Made by a program: the position numbers and the translations under genes. From Brachybacterium sp. SGAir0954 (lineage in GTDB: Bacteria > Actinomycetota > Actinomycetes > Actinomycetales > Dermabacteraceae): a stretch of DNA of 64,000 bases. Location of the stretch: the NCBI RefSeq assembly GCF_005490785.1, contig NZ_CP027295.1, forward strand, positions 3,224,001 to 3,288,000, in the 5' to 3' direction. Below are positions 18,961 through 28,026 of the stretch, in pieces. Under the pieces are notes generated by a model that was given only the letters and a program-made list of their open reading frames with translations, was not told the DNA's origin and searched no databases. The stretch's first letter is position 1. Every line of letters begins with the position of its first letter.

Positions 18961-21052
18961 GCCCCTTCTCGAGGTCAAGGACCTGACCGTCTCCTTCCCG
19001 AACGCGAGCGGCGACGTCCGCGCGGTGCGCGGCGTCGACTACTCGGTAGCCGAGGGCGAGTTCCTCGGCATCGTCGGCGAGTCCGGCTCCGGCAAGTCCG
19101 TCTCCTCGCTCGCCGTCATGGGCCTGCTGCCCTCCTCCGCACGGATCACCGGGGACATCACTTTCCGGGGGCAGTCGCTGCTGGGGATGGGCGACAAGCA
19201 GCTCTCCCGGCTGCGCGGCCGCGAGATGGCGATGATCTTCCAGGACCCCCTCTCCGCGCTCACCCCCGTCTACACGGTGGGCCAGCAGATCGAGGAGGCC
19301 CTGACCCTGCACAACAGGGGGATCAGCGGGGACCTCGCCCACAAGCGGGCCGTGGAGCTGCTGAAGATCGTCGGCATCCCCGCCGCGGAGCGCCGGGTGA
19401 AGGCGTTCCCCCACGAGTTCTCCGGCGGCATGCGCCAGCGCGCGATGATCGCGATCGCCATGGCGAACGATCCCTCGCTGATCATCGCCGACGAGCCCAC
19501 GACCGCCCTGGACGTGACGATCCAGGCGCAGATCCTCGAGGTCCTCCAGAAGGCCAAGGAGGTCACGGGCGCCTCGGTCGTGCTCATCACGCACGACCTC
19601 GGCGTGGTCGCCGGCAACGTGGACCGGGTCGCCGTCATGTACGCGGGCAAGCTCGTCGAGACGGGCCCCGTGGACGAGATCTTCTCCGCCCCCCGCATGC
19701 CGTACACGATGGGCCTGCTGCGCTCGGTGCCGAACATGCTCACCGCCGGCAGCAGCCGGCTCGTGCCCCTCGAGGGGCGCCCGCCGAACCTCGCGAAGCT
19801 CCCCCAGGGCTGCCCGTTCGCGGCCCGCTGCCCCGCCGCGCAGGATCGCTGCCGCGAGGCGGAGCCCGAGCTGCTCGTCACCGACGGCACCGGCCGCCAG
19901 GTCGCCTGCCATCGCGCGGACGAGATCGCCGCGGGCACGCTGCGGGCGGTGGACATCTTCCCCCGGCCCCCGTTCCACGAGCGCGAGGTGCTCGAGGACC
20001 GCGTCACCGAGCCGGTGGTCTCCGCGAAGGGCCTGGTCAAGCACTTCCCGCTGTACAAGGGCGCCGTGTTCCGGCGCGCCGTGGGCACGGTCAAGGCCGT
20101 GGACGGCGTGGACTTCGAGGTCCTGCCCGGCCAGACCCTCGGCCTCGTCGGCGAGTCCGGCTCCGGGAAGTCGACGACGAGCCTCGAGCTCATGGAGCTC
20201 ACCGCGCCGCAGGCGGGCAGCCTCCACGTCGCCGGTCACGACGTCTCGAAGCTCAGCAAGGCGGACCGCCTCGCGATGCGCAAGGACGTGCAGATCGTCT
20301 TCCAGGACCCGATGGCCGCGGTGGACCCTCGGCTCCCGGTGGGCGACATCGTCGCCGAGCCGCTGACGGTCCACAAGGTCCCGCGCGCCGAGCGCCAGCG
20401 CAAGGTCGCCGAGATGCTCGAGCTCGTGGGCCTGGACCCCGAGATGGCGGACCGCTACCCGCACGAGTTCTCCGGCGGCCAGCGCCAGCGCATCGGCATC
20501 GCCCGCGCGCTCATCACCGAGCCCAAGGTGCTCGTGCTCGACGAGCCGGTCTCCGCGCTGGACGTGTCGGTGCAGGCGGGCGTCGTCAACCTGCTCGAGG
20601 ACCTGCGGGACAAGCTGGGCCTGTCCTACCTGTTCGTCGCCCACGACCTGGCGATCGTCCGCGAGATCGCGGACACGATCGCCGTCATGTACCTGGGGCG
20701 CATCGTCGAGTACGGCCCGGTCGCGGAGGTCTACGCCTCGCCGCGCCACCCGTACACGCGGGCGCTCATGAGCGCGGTGCCGGTCCCGGATCCCGAGGTC
20801 GAGCGCACGCGCCGCCGGATCATCCTCGCCGGCGACCAGCCCAGCCCGGCGGAGGACATCGCCGGCTGCAACTTCGCCTCCCGGTGCCCGCTGATCTCGC
20901 TCCTCCCCGAGGGCAAGCAGCAGCGGTGCCGCGGCGAGGACCCGGTCCCCGTGCTCCACGGGGGTTCACGGGTGGCCTGCCACCACGTGGACTCCATCTC
21001 CCGGCTCGACACCGTCGACGCCGCCTCCCAGTCGTCCGTGACCAGCGCCTGA
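18953..21052 (+). CDS. Peptide ABC transporter ATPase with two fused nucleotide-binding domains (DppD-DppF)
   Basis: A 699-residue fusion of the two ATPases that are separate in most Dpp/Opp systems. Domain 1 (residues about 5-330) has GESGSGKS, signature FSGGMRQR and LIIADEPTTALD, and ends in the CPFAARCPAAQDRCREAEP cysteine motif. Domain 2 (about 350-690) has GESGSGKS, FSGGQRQR, VLVLDEPVSALDVS, and a similar C-terminal CNFASRCPL motif. Both sites look catalytically complete. It should power uptake through the two permeases upstream. Confidence 0.95.
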   Translation: MPEPLLEVKDLTVSFPNASGDVRAVRGVDYSVAEGEFLGIVGESGSGKSVSSLAVMGLLPSSARITGDITFRGQSLLGMGDKQLSRLRGREMAMIFQDPLSALTPVYTVGQQIEEALTLHNRGISGDLAHKRAVELLKIVGIPAAERRVKAFPHEFSGGMRQRAMIAIAMANDPSLIIADEPTTALDVTIQAQILEVLQKAKEVTGASVVLITHDLGVVAGNVDRVAVMYAGKLVETGPVDEIFSAPRMPYTMGLLRSVPNMLTAGSSRLVPLEGRPPNLAKLPQGCPFAARCPAAQDRCREAEPELLVTDGTGRQVACHRADEIAAGTLRAVDIFPRPPFHEREVLEDRVTEPVVSAKGLVKHFPLYKGAVFRRAVGTVKAVDGVDFEVLPGQTLGLVGESGSGKSTTSLELMELTAPQAGSLHVAGHDVSKLSKADRLAMRKDVQIVFQDPMAAVDPRLPVGDIVAEPLTVHKVPRAERQRKVAEMLELVGLDPEMADRYPHEFSGGQRQRIGIARALITEPKVLVLDEPVSALDVSVQAGVVNLLEDLRDKLGLSYLFVAHDLAIVREIADTIAVMYLGRIVEYGPVAEVYASPRHPYTRALMSAVPVPDPEVERTRRRIILAGDQPSPAEDIAGCNFASRCPLISLLPEGKQQRCRGEDPVPVLHGGSRVACHHVDSISRLDTVDAASQSSVTSA

Positions 21053-21084
21053 CGCAGCATCCCACCCAGGAAGAGAGAAACACC

Positions 21085-22800
21085 ATGAAGATCACGAGCA
21101 CCCGCCGTCTGTTCCTCGCCGGCACCGGCGTCGTCGGCAGCGCCGCCGCGCTCGCCGCCTGCGGCCAGCAGTCCGCCGAGGAGCAGGCCTCGAAGGCCGC
21201 CGAGGAGAACTCCTCCGCCGCGGAGGAGGCGGCCGCGCTACCCAGCACCGCCTGGGAGCGTCTAGACTACGACCAGGTGCCGGACGGCGGCTCGCTGAAG
21301 CTCGCCGTGTCCCAGCTGCCCAACAACTGGAACTACAACCACGCCGACGGCCTCCTCGCCGACCTCAGCGACATCCGCGGCCCGCTCGGCGCCGGCGCGG
21401 AGATCACCTACTCCGAGTCCGGCGAGAAGACCCTGAACCCGGACTACATCGCGAAGGCCGAGCTCACGAGCGAGGACCCGCAGACGGTCACCTTCTCCTA
21501 CAACCCCAAGGGCGTGTGGGACGACGGCTCCCCGATCGTGGTCGAGGACCTCATCTCGCAGTGGAAGGCGAACTCGGGCGAGAACGAGGACTACCAGATC
21601 GGCTCCACGGTGGGCTGGGACCAGATCACGTCGATCACCCAGACCGATGACGAGTACACCGGTGAGATCGTCTTCTCCGAGCCCTTCATCGACTGGATCA
21701 CCGTGGTGCACCCGGACGTCCCGAAGAAGGTCTCGGAGTCCGCGAAGGCGTGGAACGAGTCCTACGTCTCGACCCCGACCCCCTCCAAGGGCCCCTTCAC
21801 CGTGGACTCCGTGGACACCACCGGCGGCGTCGTGAACATCAAGCGCAACGACAAGTGGTGGGGCCGCGCCCCCAAGCTCGAGACGATCACCTTCTCGGTG
21901 GTGGACCAGACCACGCAGCCGCAGTCCTTCGCGAACGGCGAGATCGACCTCCTCGACATCGCGAACGGTGACGTGCTCTCCCAGGCGAAGACCCGCTCCG
22001 ATGCGGAGATCCAGTCCACGAACGGCCTCACCTGGACGCACCTGACCATGAACGTCAAGGGCGCCGACGGCAAGCTCGAGGACGTCAAGGTCCGCGAGGC
22101 GATCGCCCGCGCGATCGACCGCGACGCGATCGGCCGCGCCGTGGTGGGCCCGCTCGAGGCCCCGATCCAGCTGGTCGACAACTTCGTGTACATGCCCGGC
22201 CAGGACGGCTACGAGGACTCCTTCGGGGGTCTGAAGTACGACGCCGAGGCCGCGGGCAAGCTGCTCGACGAGGCCGGCTGGGCGCTCGACGGCGACAAGC
22301 GGAAGAAGGACGGCAAGACCTTCGACCTCTCGATCATCATCCCGGCGGACACCAAGTCGAACTCCGACCGCGCCCGCCAGGTGCAGACCAACCTCAACGC
22401 GGTGGGTCTGAACGTCGAGCTGCAGACGGTCCCCTCCGACGCGTACTTCGACGACTACATCAACCCGAAGACCTTCGACATGGTGACCTTCTCGTGGGTG
22501 GGCTCGCAGTTCCCGGAGTCCTCCTCCGTGAACCTCGTGTACCCGCTGGACTCCCAGCAGAACTACACGAACTTCGCGGACGACCGCCTGGGCGATCTGG
22601 ACAAGCAGATCAAGGCCGCTTTCGACCTCGACGAGCGCCACAAGGTCGCCAACGAGATCTCGAAGGTCATCGCCGAGTCCTTCGTGCTCATTCCCTTCTA
22701 CGCGACGCCGAACATCGTGGGCGTGAAGAAGGGCGTCGTGAACACCGGCGCGTCCCAGTTCGAGAACACCGACTGGACCCAGGTGGGTATCAAGGCCTGA
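21085..22800 (+). CDS. Peptide ABC transporter substrate-binding lipoprotein (family 5), Tat-type signal
   Basis: A 571-residue extracytoplasmic solute-binding protein of family 5. The signal peptide carries a twin arginine (STRRLFLAG) and ends in a lipobox LAAC with the lipidated Cys at residue 26, followed by a Ser/Glu/Ala-rich linker. The mature part shows the family pattern (VTFSYNPKGVWDDGSPIVVEDL, VREAIARAIDRDAIGRAV, AGKLLDEAGW). The start at 21085 is chosen for the signal peptide and an AGGAAG site; the frame upstream is a shadow of the ATPase. Last gene of the importer operon; ligand unknown. Its stop codon is inside the first 56-bp repeat. Confidence 0.95.
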   Translation: MKITSTRRLFLAGTGVVGSAAALAACGQQSAEEQASKAAEENSSAAEEAAALPSTAWERLDYDQVPDGGSLKLAVSQLPNNWNYNHADGLLADLSDIRGPLGAGAEITYSESGEKTLNPDYIAKAELTSEDPQTVTFSYNPKGVWDDGSPIVVEDLISQWKANSGENEDYQIGSTVGWDQITSITQTDDEYTGEIVFSEPFIDWITVVHPDVPKKVSESAKAWNESYVSTPTPSKGPFTVDSVDTTGGVVNIKRNDKWWGRAPKLETITFSVVDQTTQPQSFANGEIDLLDIANGDVLSQAKTRSDAEIQSTNGLTWTHLTMNVKGADGKLEDVKVREAIARAIDRDAIGRAVVGPLEAPIQLVDNFVYMPGQDGYEDSFGGLKYDAEAAGKLLDEAGWALDGDKRKKDGKTFDLSIIIPADTKSNSDRARQVQTNLNAVGLNVELQTVPSDAYFDDYINPKTFDMVTFSWVGSQFPESSSVNLVYPLDSQQNYTNFADDRLGDLDKQIKAAFDLDERHKVANEISKVIAESFVLIPFYATPNIVGVKKGVVNTGASQFENTDWTQVGIKA

Positions 22801-22930
22801 TCGACGTACTGCGAGGAACGAGCGGTAGGAGATCAGGCAGGAGAAGCAGAGCCTGATCGACGTACTGCGAGGAACGAGCGGTAGGAGATCAGGCAGGAGA
22901 AGCAGAGCCTGAGCGTCGTACCGCGAACGA
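22795..22930 (+). repeat. Two identical 56-bp tandem repeats plus a degenerate third copy
   Basis: Copy 1 spans 22795-22850 and copy 2 spans 22851-22906; they are identical. A shortened, diverged third copy begins at 22907. The unit begins GCCTGATCGACG, so the first copy includes the stop codon of the binding-protein gene. Each full unit can fold: CCTGATC pairs with GATCAGG (22796-22802 with 22831-22837) around an inner stem TACTGC/GCGGTA. The repeat lies between the stop and the terminator, so it is transcribed as a 3' untranslated element. Confidence 0.9.
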
Positions 22931-22964
22931 GGGCCCGGTCACCGCACCTGCGGTGGCCGGGCCC
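22931..22964 (+). terminator. Stem-loop terminator of the peptide transporter operon
   Basis: GGGCCCGGTCACCGCA pairs with TGCGGTGGCCGGGCCC, 16 bp with one G-U and a two-base loop. It lies 12 bases before the end of a convergent gene and may act on both strands. Confidence 0.85.
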
Positions 22965-22976
22965 TTCGCTGTGCGC

Positions 22977-23594
22977 TCAGAGCACCGCGCGGAGCACGAC
23001 GAGCAGGAGCGTCACTGCGAGCACGGCGATGACGGGCACGTTCCAGCGGGTGCGGGCGCGGCCGGTGCCGACCTCCGCCTCGTGGTGCTCCTGCCAGGCC
23101 TCGACGCGGTCCACGACGATCGCGCTGCGCGAGTCGCGCTGGTCCTTGCGCAGGCGCTCCTCGGGTCCCATGCGCACGCGGGGGCCGCCGTCGGCCGCGG
23201 CCTCGCGGCGGCGCAGCGGGTTGTCGCGGCGCAGGCCGGGGGCGTTCCAGGCGGTGAGGGTCTGCTCGGTGCCGTCGGCCGTGATCGCGTCGACGCGGAG
23301 CATGGCGCCGAGGCGCACCTCGCGGATCGCGGTGAAGGGCAGCATGTGGGTGCGCCACACGTTGCGGATCTCGAGGCTCTCGCGGTGCAGCACCACCCTC
23401 GGCGCCCACAGGAGCGCCCAGACGACGGCGAGGAGCAGCAGCAGCCCGGGCAGCAGCAGCGCACCGGTGAGCCCGGCGCGCAGCACCGCATCGAGGGCGA
23501 GCAGCGCCGCGGCGACGGCCACGACGATCGTGATCACCTCCGCGCTGCGGGGGCGCAGAATCAGCGGTGCGGCGGGATCGGGCGCGGCGGGCAT
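22977..23594 (-). CDS. Membrane protein with PH-like domain
   Basis: A 205-residue protein with two N-terminal hydrophobic helices (VITIVVAVAAALLALDAVL and GALLLPGLLLLLAVVWALLW), a PH-like stretch (VVLHRESLEIRNVWRTHMLPFTAIREVRLG), a charged linker and a C-terminal helix (VPVIAVLAVTLLLVVLRAVL). This is the layout of small actinobacterial membrane PH proteins of unknown role. Start 23594 is preferred because a -10 box lies six bases upstream; an in-frame start at 23624 has only a weak ribosome binding site. Confidence 0.7.
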   Translation of the reverse strand: MPAAPDPAAPLILRPRSAEVITIVVAVAAALLALDAVLRAGLTGALLLPGLLLLLAVVWALLWAPRVVLHRESLEIRNVWRTHMLPFTAIREVRLGAMLRVDAITADGTEQTLTAWNAPGLRRDNPLRRREAAADGGPRVRMGPEERLRKDQRDSRSAIVVDRVEAWQEHHEAEVGTGRARTRWNVPVIAVLAVTLLLVVLRAVL

Positions 23595-23600
23595 GGACCC

Positions 23601-23606
23601 ACGGTA
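23601..23606 (-). promoter_or_regulatory. -10 box for leaderless PH-domain gene
   Basis: TACCGT on the minus strand, six bases before the ATG at 23594. Confidence 0.45.
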
Positions 23607-23631
23607 GTGGAACCGCCCGCCCATGACCTGC

Positions 23632-24915
23632 TCAGAGATCGAGGACGAGCACGCTCTCCCCCGGAGCCGCCGTGGCAGGGAGCGACCCGTCGAGCAGCAC
23701 GAGCGCGTCCGCCCGGCCGTAGGGGGCGAGCCGCCGTCCGGGGAGCGTGTCCACGCTCTCGCCCCCGTCGGCCCCGCGGCGCAGCCTCCCGGCGACGACG
23801 GTGAGCCCCGGGCGGCGCACCGCGAAGGAGCCCTCCCCCACGAGCACGCGGCGCGGCGCGGAGGCGGGCCCCGGCAGCAGCGGCCGCACGAAGAGGTGGT
23901 AGCCCACGAGCGCGCCGACGGGGGTGCCGGGCAGGTGCACGACGGGCGTGCCGTGGTCGGCCCCGTCGGCAGGTGGCAGGGTCCCGTGCCCCTGCGGCCC
24001 GCCGGGCCTCAGGGCGAGGTGCGCGAAGCGGGAGGTGCCGTCACCGCCCGGGCCCAGCAGCGACTTCACCACGTCGTAGGCGCCGTGGCCGATCCCGCCG
24101 GTCGTCACGACGAGGTCCGCGTCCCGGGCGGCGTCCGCGAGCACCGCGCGGAGCCGGGCGGGGTCGTCGGGGCCGCGGAGCACCCGCGGGATCGCCCCGT
24201 GGGTCACGAGCGCGGCGGCGAGCATCGTCCCGTCGGACTCGCGGACGGTCCCGGGGACGGCCGGGCCGGCGCCCGTGAGCTCGTCCCCGGTGACGACGAT
24301 GCCCACCCGCGGCGGCGCGTGCACCTCGAGGTCGGTCACGCCGAGGGCGGCGGCGAGCCCGATGAGGGCGGCGCCCACCCGGGTCCCGGCGGGGGCGAGC
24401 TCCTCGCCGCGGGTGACCTCCTCCCCGGGACCGCGCACGTGCTTGCGCGGGGGCAGGGGCGAGGCGAGGGTGATCCGCACGGCGGCGGGGACGGGGCCGG
24501 CGGGATCCGCGTCGGTGTCCTCGACGGGGACGACGGCGTCCGCCCCGGGCGGCAGCGGGGCGCCCGTCATGATGCGGGCGGCGGTGCCGGGCGGCAGCGG
24601 TGCGGGGTGACCGGGCCGGGCGGGGAGGTCCGCGACGACGGGGAGCACGGTCGCGCCGGGGGCGGTGAGCTCGGCGCGGCGCACGGCGAAGCCGTCCATC
24701 GCGGAGAGGTCCTGGGCGGGGAGCGCCTCGGGGCTGGTCAGGGGCGCGGCGAGCACCCGGCCGGCCACCTCCGCGAGCGGGACGAGGGAGGTGCGCGGCA
24801 GCGGGCCGGCCGACGGGCCGCGATCGCTGTGGTGCGACGTGTCGTGACGCCCGGCGCCGTGCGCCTGCACGATCTCGTCGCGCCACTGCCACGGATCGCC
24901 GCGGTGCTCACCCAT
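23632..24915 (-). CDS. Second MoeA-like molybdopterin molybdotransferase
   Basis: A 427-residue MoeA paralogue, distant from the one at 12760. MDGFAVRRAEL, RIMTGAPLPPGAD and the motif TTGGIGHGAYDVVK are visible, and the usual LPGNPVSA segment is LPGTPVGA, with Thr replacing Asn. The first 30 residues are His- and Asp-rich and not conserved. The start at 24915 has a strong GAGGAGGAG site. It is isolated, 7 kb from the cofactor cluster. Two MoeA proteins in one genome are known elsewhere; roles may be split by metal or target enzyme, but nothing here shows which. Confidence 0.88.
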   Translation of the reverse strand: MGEHRGDPWQWRDEIVQAHGAGRHDTSHHSDRGPSAGPLPRTSLVPLAEVAGRVLAAPLTSPEALPAQDLSAMDGFAVRRAELTAPGATVLPVVADLPARPGHPAPLPPGTAARIMTGAPLPPGADAVVPVEDTDADPAGPVPAAVRITLASPLPPRKHVRGPGEEVTRGEELAPAGTRVGAALIGLAAALGVTDLEVHAPPRVGIVVTGDELTGAGPAVPGTVRESDGTMLAAALVTHGAIPRVLRGPDDPARLRAVLADAARDADLVVTTGGIGHGAYDVVKSLLGPGGDGTSRFAHLALRPGGPQGHGTLPPADGADHGTPVVHLPGTPVGALVGYHLFVRPLLPGPASAPRRVLVGEGSFAVRRPGLTVVAGRLRRGADGGESVDTLPGRRLAPYGRADALVLLDGSLPATAAPGESVLVLDL

Positions 24916-25023
24916 GCTGCTCCTCCTCGGCCTGCGGCTCCGTGCTCGGTGGCATCGTCCCATCACGGTCCGTTCCCATGGTGCACCCTGCCACCTCCCC
25001 GTCTCCCGGTGCATCATGGAGCC

Positions 25024-26010
25024 ATGCGTGAGATCCGTTTCGACAGCTTCGGCGGCCCCGAGGTCCTGACGCTCCACACCGACGCCCCGCAGCCCGTGGC
25101 GGGCCCGGGCGAGGTGCTCGTGGAGGTCGCCTACGTGGGCCTGAACCCTCTGGACTACAAGATCCGCGACGGCTCCTCCGGTCGTTCGAAGGATCTCGTG
25201 CTCCCCGCGGGGACGGGCCGCGAGATGGCGGGCGTGGTGCTCTCCGCCGGTCCCGACCTCGACGAGGCGGAGCTCGAGGCGCGTGGCGTCGCCCCCGGCA
25301 CCCGGGTGTTCGGCATGCGCGCCGGCGCGGACCAGCGCGGCACGGCGGCGGAGGTCATCGCGATCGCGGCGGACGATCTCGCCCCGATCCCGGACGAGGT
25401 CACCGCCGAGGAGCTCCCGCGCTGGGCGGGCCTCGCCCTCGTGGGCCTCACGGCGATCGCCGTGGTGCGCGACAGCGCCCGGATCGCCGAGGGCGAGACG
25501 GTGCTCGTGCACGGGGGCGCGGGCGGCGTCGGACAGCTGCTGATCCCCATGGCCCTCGAGGCAGGCGCCGCCCAGGTGTGGGCCACGGGCCGCGCGGCGA
25601 ACGCGGAGCGGATCCGCGAGCTGGGCGCGACCCCGATCGCGTACGACGACGCCGACTGGCGCGCCGAGATCGACGAGGCGACGGGCGGCCGCGGCGTGGA
25701 CGTCGTGCTGGACACGCACTACTTCACCACCTTCGTGCCGAGCCTGGACCATCTCGCCCCGGGCGGGCGGATCGTCACCCTCCCCACCCTCGCGGACACC
25801 TCCCCCGCGACCGAGCGCGGCATCGAGGTGCACGTGCCGCAGCTCGTGCCCGGCCGCGACCGCCTCGACCACCTCGTGCAGGGCCTGCGCTCGGGCGCCT
25901 ACCCGCTCGAGGCCTCCACCGTGCTGCCGCTCGGCGAGATCGCCCGCGCGCACCGCCTGCTCGCGGAGGGTCACACGCGCGGGAAGCTCGTGCTGGACGC
26001 GCACGCCTGA
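25024..26010 (+). CDS. NADP-dependent alcohol dehydrogenase/quinone oxidoreductase family (zinc-free MDR)
   Basis: A 328-residue medium-chain dehydrogenase/reductase of the quinone oxidoreductase type. FGGPEVLTLH, GEVLVEVAYVGLNPLDYKIRDG and GTGREMAGVV mark the catalytic domain; the Rossmann motif is VLVHGGAGGVGQLLIPMALEAGA. No zinc-binding Cys/His cluster is present. The start at 25024 is preceded by GGAG; the frame is open far upstream only as an antisense shadow. The substrate is unknown. Confidence 0.88.
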   Translation: MREIRFDSFGGPEVLTLHTDAPQPVAGPGEVLVEVAYVGLNPLDYKIRDGSSGRSKDLVLPAGTGREMAGVVLSAGPDLDEAELEARGVAPGTRVFGMRAGADQRGTAAEVIAIAADDLAPIPDEVTAEELPRWAGLALVGLTAIAVVRDSARIAEGETVLVHGGAGGVGQLLIPMALEAGAAQVWATGRAANAERIRELGATPIAYDDADWRAEIDEATGGRGVDVVLDTHYFTTFVPSLDHLAPGGRIVTLPTLADTSPATERGIEVHVPQLVPGRDRLDHLVQGLRSGAYPLEASTVLPLGEIARAHRLLAEGHTRGKLVLDAHA

Positions 26011-26037
26011 ACGGCCGCGCCGGCGCGTCGCCGCCGG

Positions 26038-26043
26038 TAGGGT
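26038..26043 (+). promoter_or_regulatory. -10 box for the methyltransferase/MoxR operon
   Basis: TAGGGT, seven bases before the ATG at 26051, which fits a leaderless transcript for the six-gene operon. Confidence 0.45.
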
Positions 26044-26050
26044 GTCGGGT

Positions 26051-27325
26051 ATGCCCTCCGCCCCTGCCGACGACGCCGCGCGGGCGATCGAGCCCCTGCT
26101 GCACCCCCAGGGCTGGGCGCTGCTGAACTCCCTCCCGCCCTACCGGGAGCAGGACGTGCTCTCCCGCTCGAGCTCCCTGCGCGAGGCGGGTCACTCCCCG
26201 GAGCTCGTCTCCGCCGCCCTCACCCAGTCACGCCTGCGCGCCCGCGGCGAGGAGAAGTTCGGCGAGTTCGCGCGCTCCATGCTGTTCACCGAGCACGGCC
26301 TCGAGCAGGCGACCCGCCTGCCGGTCGCGGCCCTGCACGCGGAGCGCTTCCAGCGCGCCGGGGTCTCCGCCGTGGCGGATCTGGGCTGCGGGATCGGCGG
26401 GGACGCGATGGCCCTCGCGGGCCTCGGCCTCGACGTGCGCGCCGTGGACCGGGACCCGCTCACGGTGGCCGTCGCGACCGTCAACCTGCGCCCCTTCCCC
26501 TCCGCGGCCGTGCACCTGGGCAGCGCGGAGGACCACGACCCCGCGCTGACCGACGGCATCTGGCTGGATCCCGCCCGCCGCGCTCCCGCGCGCGGTTCGG
26601 CGCGCGGCGCCCGCCGGCTCCACGACCCCGAGGAGTACGAGCCGCCGCTGTCCTTCGTGCTCGACCTCGCCCGCCGGCTCGGGGAGCGCGGCGGTGCCGC
26701 GCCCGGGACGCTCGGCGCGCTCGGCGCGAAGCTCGGCCCGGCCGTGGACCGCTCCGCGCTGCCCGAGGAGGTCGAGGTCCAGTGGCTGTCCCTGCACGGG
26801 AGCGTGCTCGAGGCGGTGCTGTGGTGCGGCCCCCTCGCGCGCGAGGGGGTCCGGTCCTCCGCCCTGGTCATCGGCCGTGAGGGGGCGCACCGGCTGGACC
26901 TGCGCGCGGACGCCCCCGGCGACCCGGTGCCCGGTGCGCTCGGCGACCACCTCTACGAGCCCGACGGCGCCGTCATCCGCGCCGGTCTGCTCGGCGCCCT
27001 CGCCGAGCGGCTCGGGGCGCGCACCCTCGACCCGACGATCGCCTATCTCACCGCGGACCGCCGCGTCGACTCGCCCCTCGCCCGCGGCTACGCCGTCCGC
27101 GACGTCATGCCCTTCTCGATCAAGGCCCTCACGGGCTACCTGCGGGAGCACCGGATCGGGGTGCTCGAGATCAAGAAGCGGGGCACCGCCGTCGAGCCCG
27201 AGGAGCTGCGCCGCAGGCTGCGTCCCCGCCGCTTCGGCGACGAGGCCGCGACGCTCGTGCTCACCCGGATCGCCGGGGAGCAGTCGGTGATCGTCGCGTC
27301 ACCGCACGGGAGCACGAGGGCATGA
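26051..27325 (+). CDS. Class I SAM-dependent methyltransferase with THUMP-like C-terminal domain
   Basis: A 424-residue protein. The methyltransferase core has VADLGCGIGGDAMALAGLG (SAM motif I, about residue 110), VRAVDRDPLTVAVA and an active-site-like WLDPARR. The C-terminal 80 residues (YAVRDVMPFSIKALTGYLREH, IGVLEIKKRGTAV) form the THUMP-like domain described for this actinobacterial family. RNA is the likely substrate but this is inference. ATG 26051 is preferred to GTG 26042 because of the -10 spacing. Its stop overlaps the DUF4129 start (ATGA). Confidence 0.85.
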   Translation: MPSAPADDAARAIEPLLHPQGWALLNSLPPYREQDVLSRSSSLREAGHSPELVSAALTQSRLRARGEEKFGEFARSMLFTEHGLEQATRLPVAALHAERFQRAGVSAVADLGCGIGGDAMALAGLGLDVRAVDRDPLTVAVATVNLRPFPSAAVHLGSAEDHDPALTDGIWLDPARRAPARGSARGARRLHDPEEYEPPLSFVLDLARRLGERGGAAPGTLGALGAKLGPAVDRSALPEEVEVQWLSLHGSVLEAVLWCGPLAREGVRSSALVIGREGAHRLDLRADAPGDPVPGALGDHLYEPDGAVIRAGLLGALAERLGARTLDPTIAYLTADRRVDSPLARGYAVRDVMPFSIKALTGYLREHRIGVLEIKKRGTAVEPEELRRRLRPRRFGDEAATLVLTRIAGEQSVIVASPHGSTRA

Positions 27326-28026
27326 CCGCCCCGGGCAGGGCCCCACGCCGCCGCGCGCTCGCGCCGCTGCTGGTCCTGCTCGGCGTGCTCGCCCTGGCGA
27401 TGCTCGCCCTGGGCGCCGGGGCGGATCGCGGCACGATCGCCCTGTTCGACGGGCAGAAGCGCACCGCTCCCCCGCCGCCGGCCGAGGGCCAGGCCTATGA
27501 GGAGCCCGAATGGGCGACGGAGGACCAGCCCACGATCCCCCCGCCGATGGACCCGATGTCCCGGGAGTCCTTCGTGCGGATCCTCGTGGTGCTCGGCGTG
27601 ATCGCCGCGGCCCTCGTGGCCCTCGTCGCCTATCGCATGTGGCGCCTCGCCCCGGAGCGGCTGCGCGGCGCCGGCGAGGTGGAGGACGAGGAGGGCTTCA
27701 CGACGGAGCAGGCCCGGGACGCGCTCGCCGAGGCCCGCCGCTCGCTCTCCACCGTCGTCTCCGCGCACGACGCGGTGATCGCCGCCTGGCTCGCCCTCGA
27801 GCGGGCGATCGGCCGGGCCGGGGTGAGCCGTGCTCCCTCGCAGACGACCCTCGAGTACGTCGTGGCGGTGCTCGGCGCGCTCGCGCTCGACGCCGCCGCC
27901 CTCGACGAGCTCGCCGGACTGTACCGGCGCGCCCTGTTCGACCCGCACCCGCTCGTCGAGGCGGACCGCGACCGCGCCCTGCTGCTGCTCGAGCGGCTCG
28001 AGTCGCAGCTGCAGGAGGCGCCGTGA
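27322..28026 (+). CDS. DUF4129 domain membrane protein
   Basis: A 234-residue protein with an N-terminal signal-anchor helix, a Pro-rich extracytoplasmic segment of about 60 residues, a second helix (VRILVVLGVIAAALVALVAYRMW) and a cytoplasmic C-terminal DUF4129 domain. The domain pattern is clear: AIAAWLALERAIGRAGVSR, SQTTLEYVV and LYRRALFDPHPL. DUF4129 proteins accompany MoxR ATPases and DUF58 proteins; their biochemical role is not established. Overlaps both neighbours by four bases. Confidence 0.88.
   Translation: MTAPGRAPRRRALAPLLVLLGVLALAMLALGAGADRGTIALFDGQKRTAPPPPAEGQAYEEPEWATEDQPTIPPPMDPMSRESFVRILVVLGVIAAALVALVAYRMWRLAPERLRGAGEVEDEEGFTTEQARDALAEARRSLSTVVSAHDAVIAAWLALERAIGRAGVSRAPSQTTLEYVVAVLGALALDAAALDELAGLYRRALFDPHPLVEADRDRALLLLERLESQLQEAP

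Noticed and set aside
22795-22930. CRISPR-like array
   Set aside because: The repeats are directly adjacent without spacers and number only two and a half, so this is a tandem duplication.
23595-23624. Longer start for the PH-domain protein
   Set aside because: The ten extra residues have only a weak ribosome binding site, and the -10 box would fall inside the coding region.
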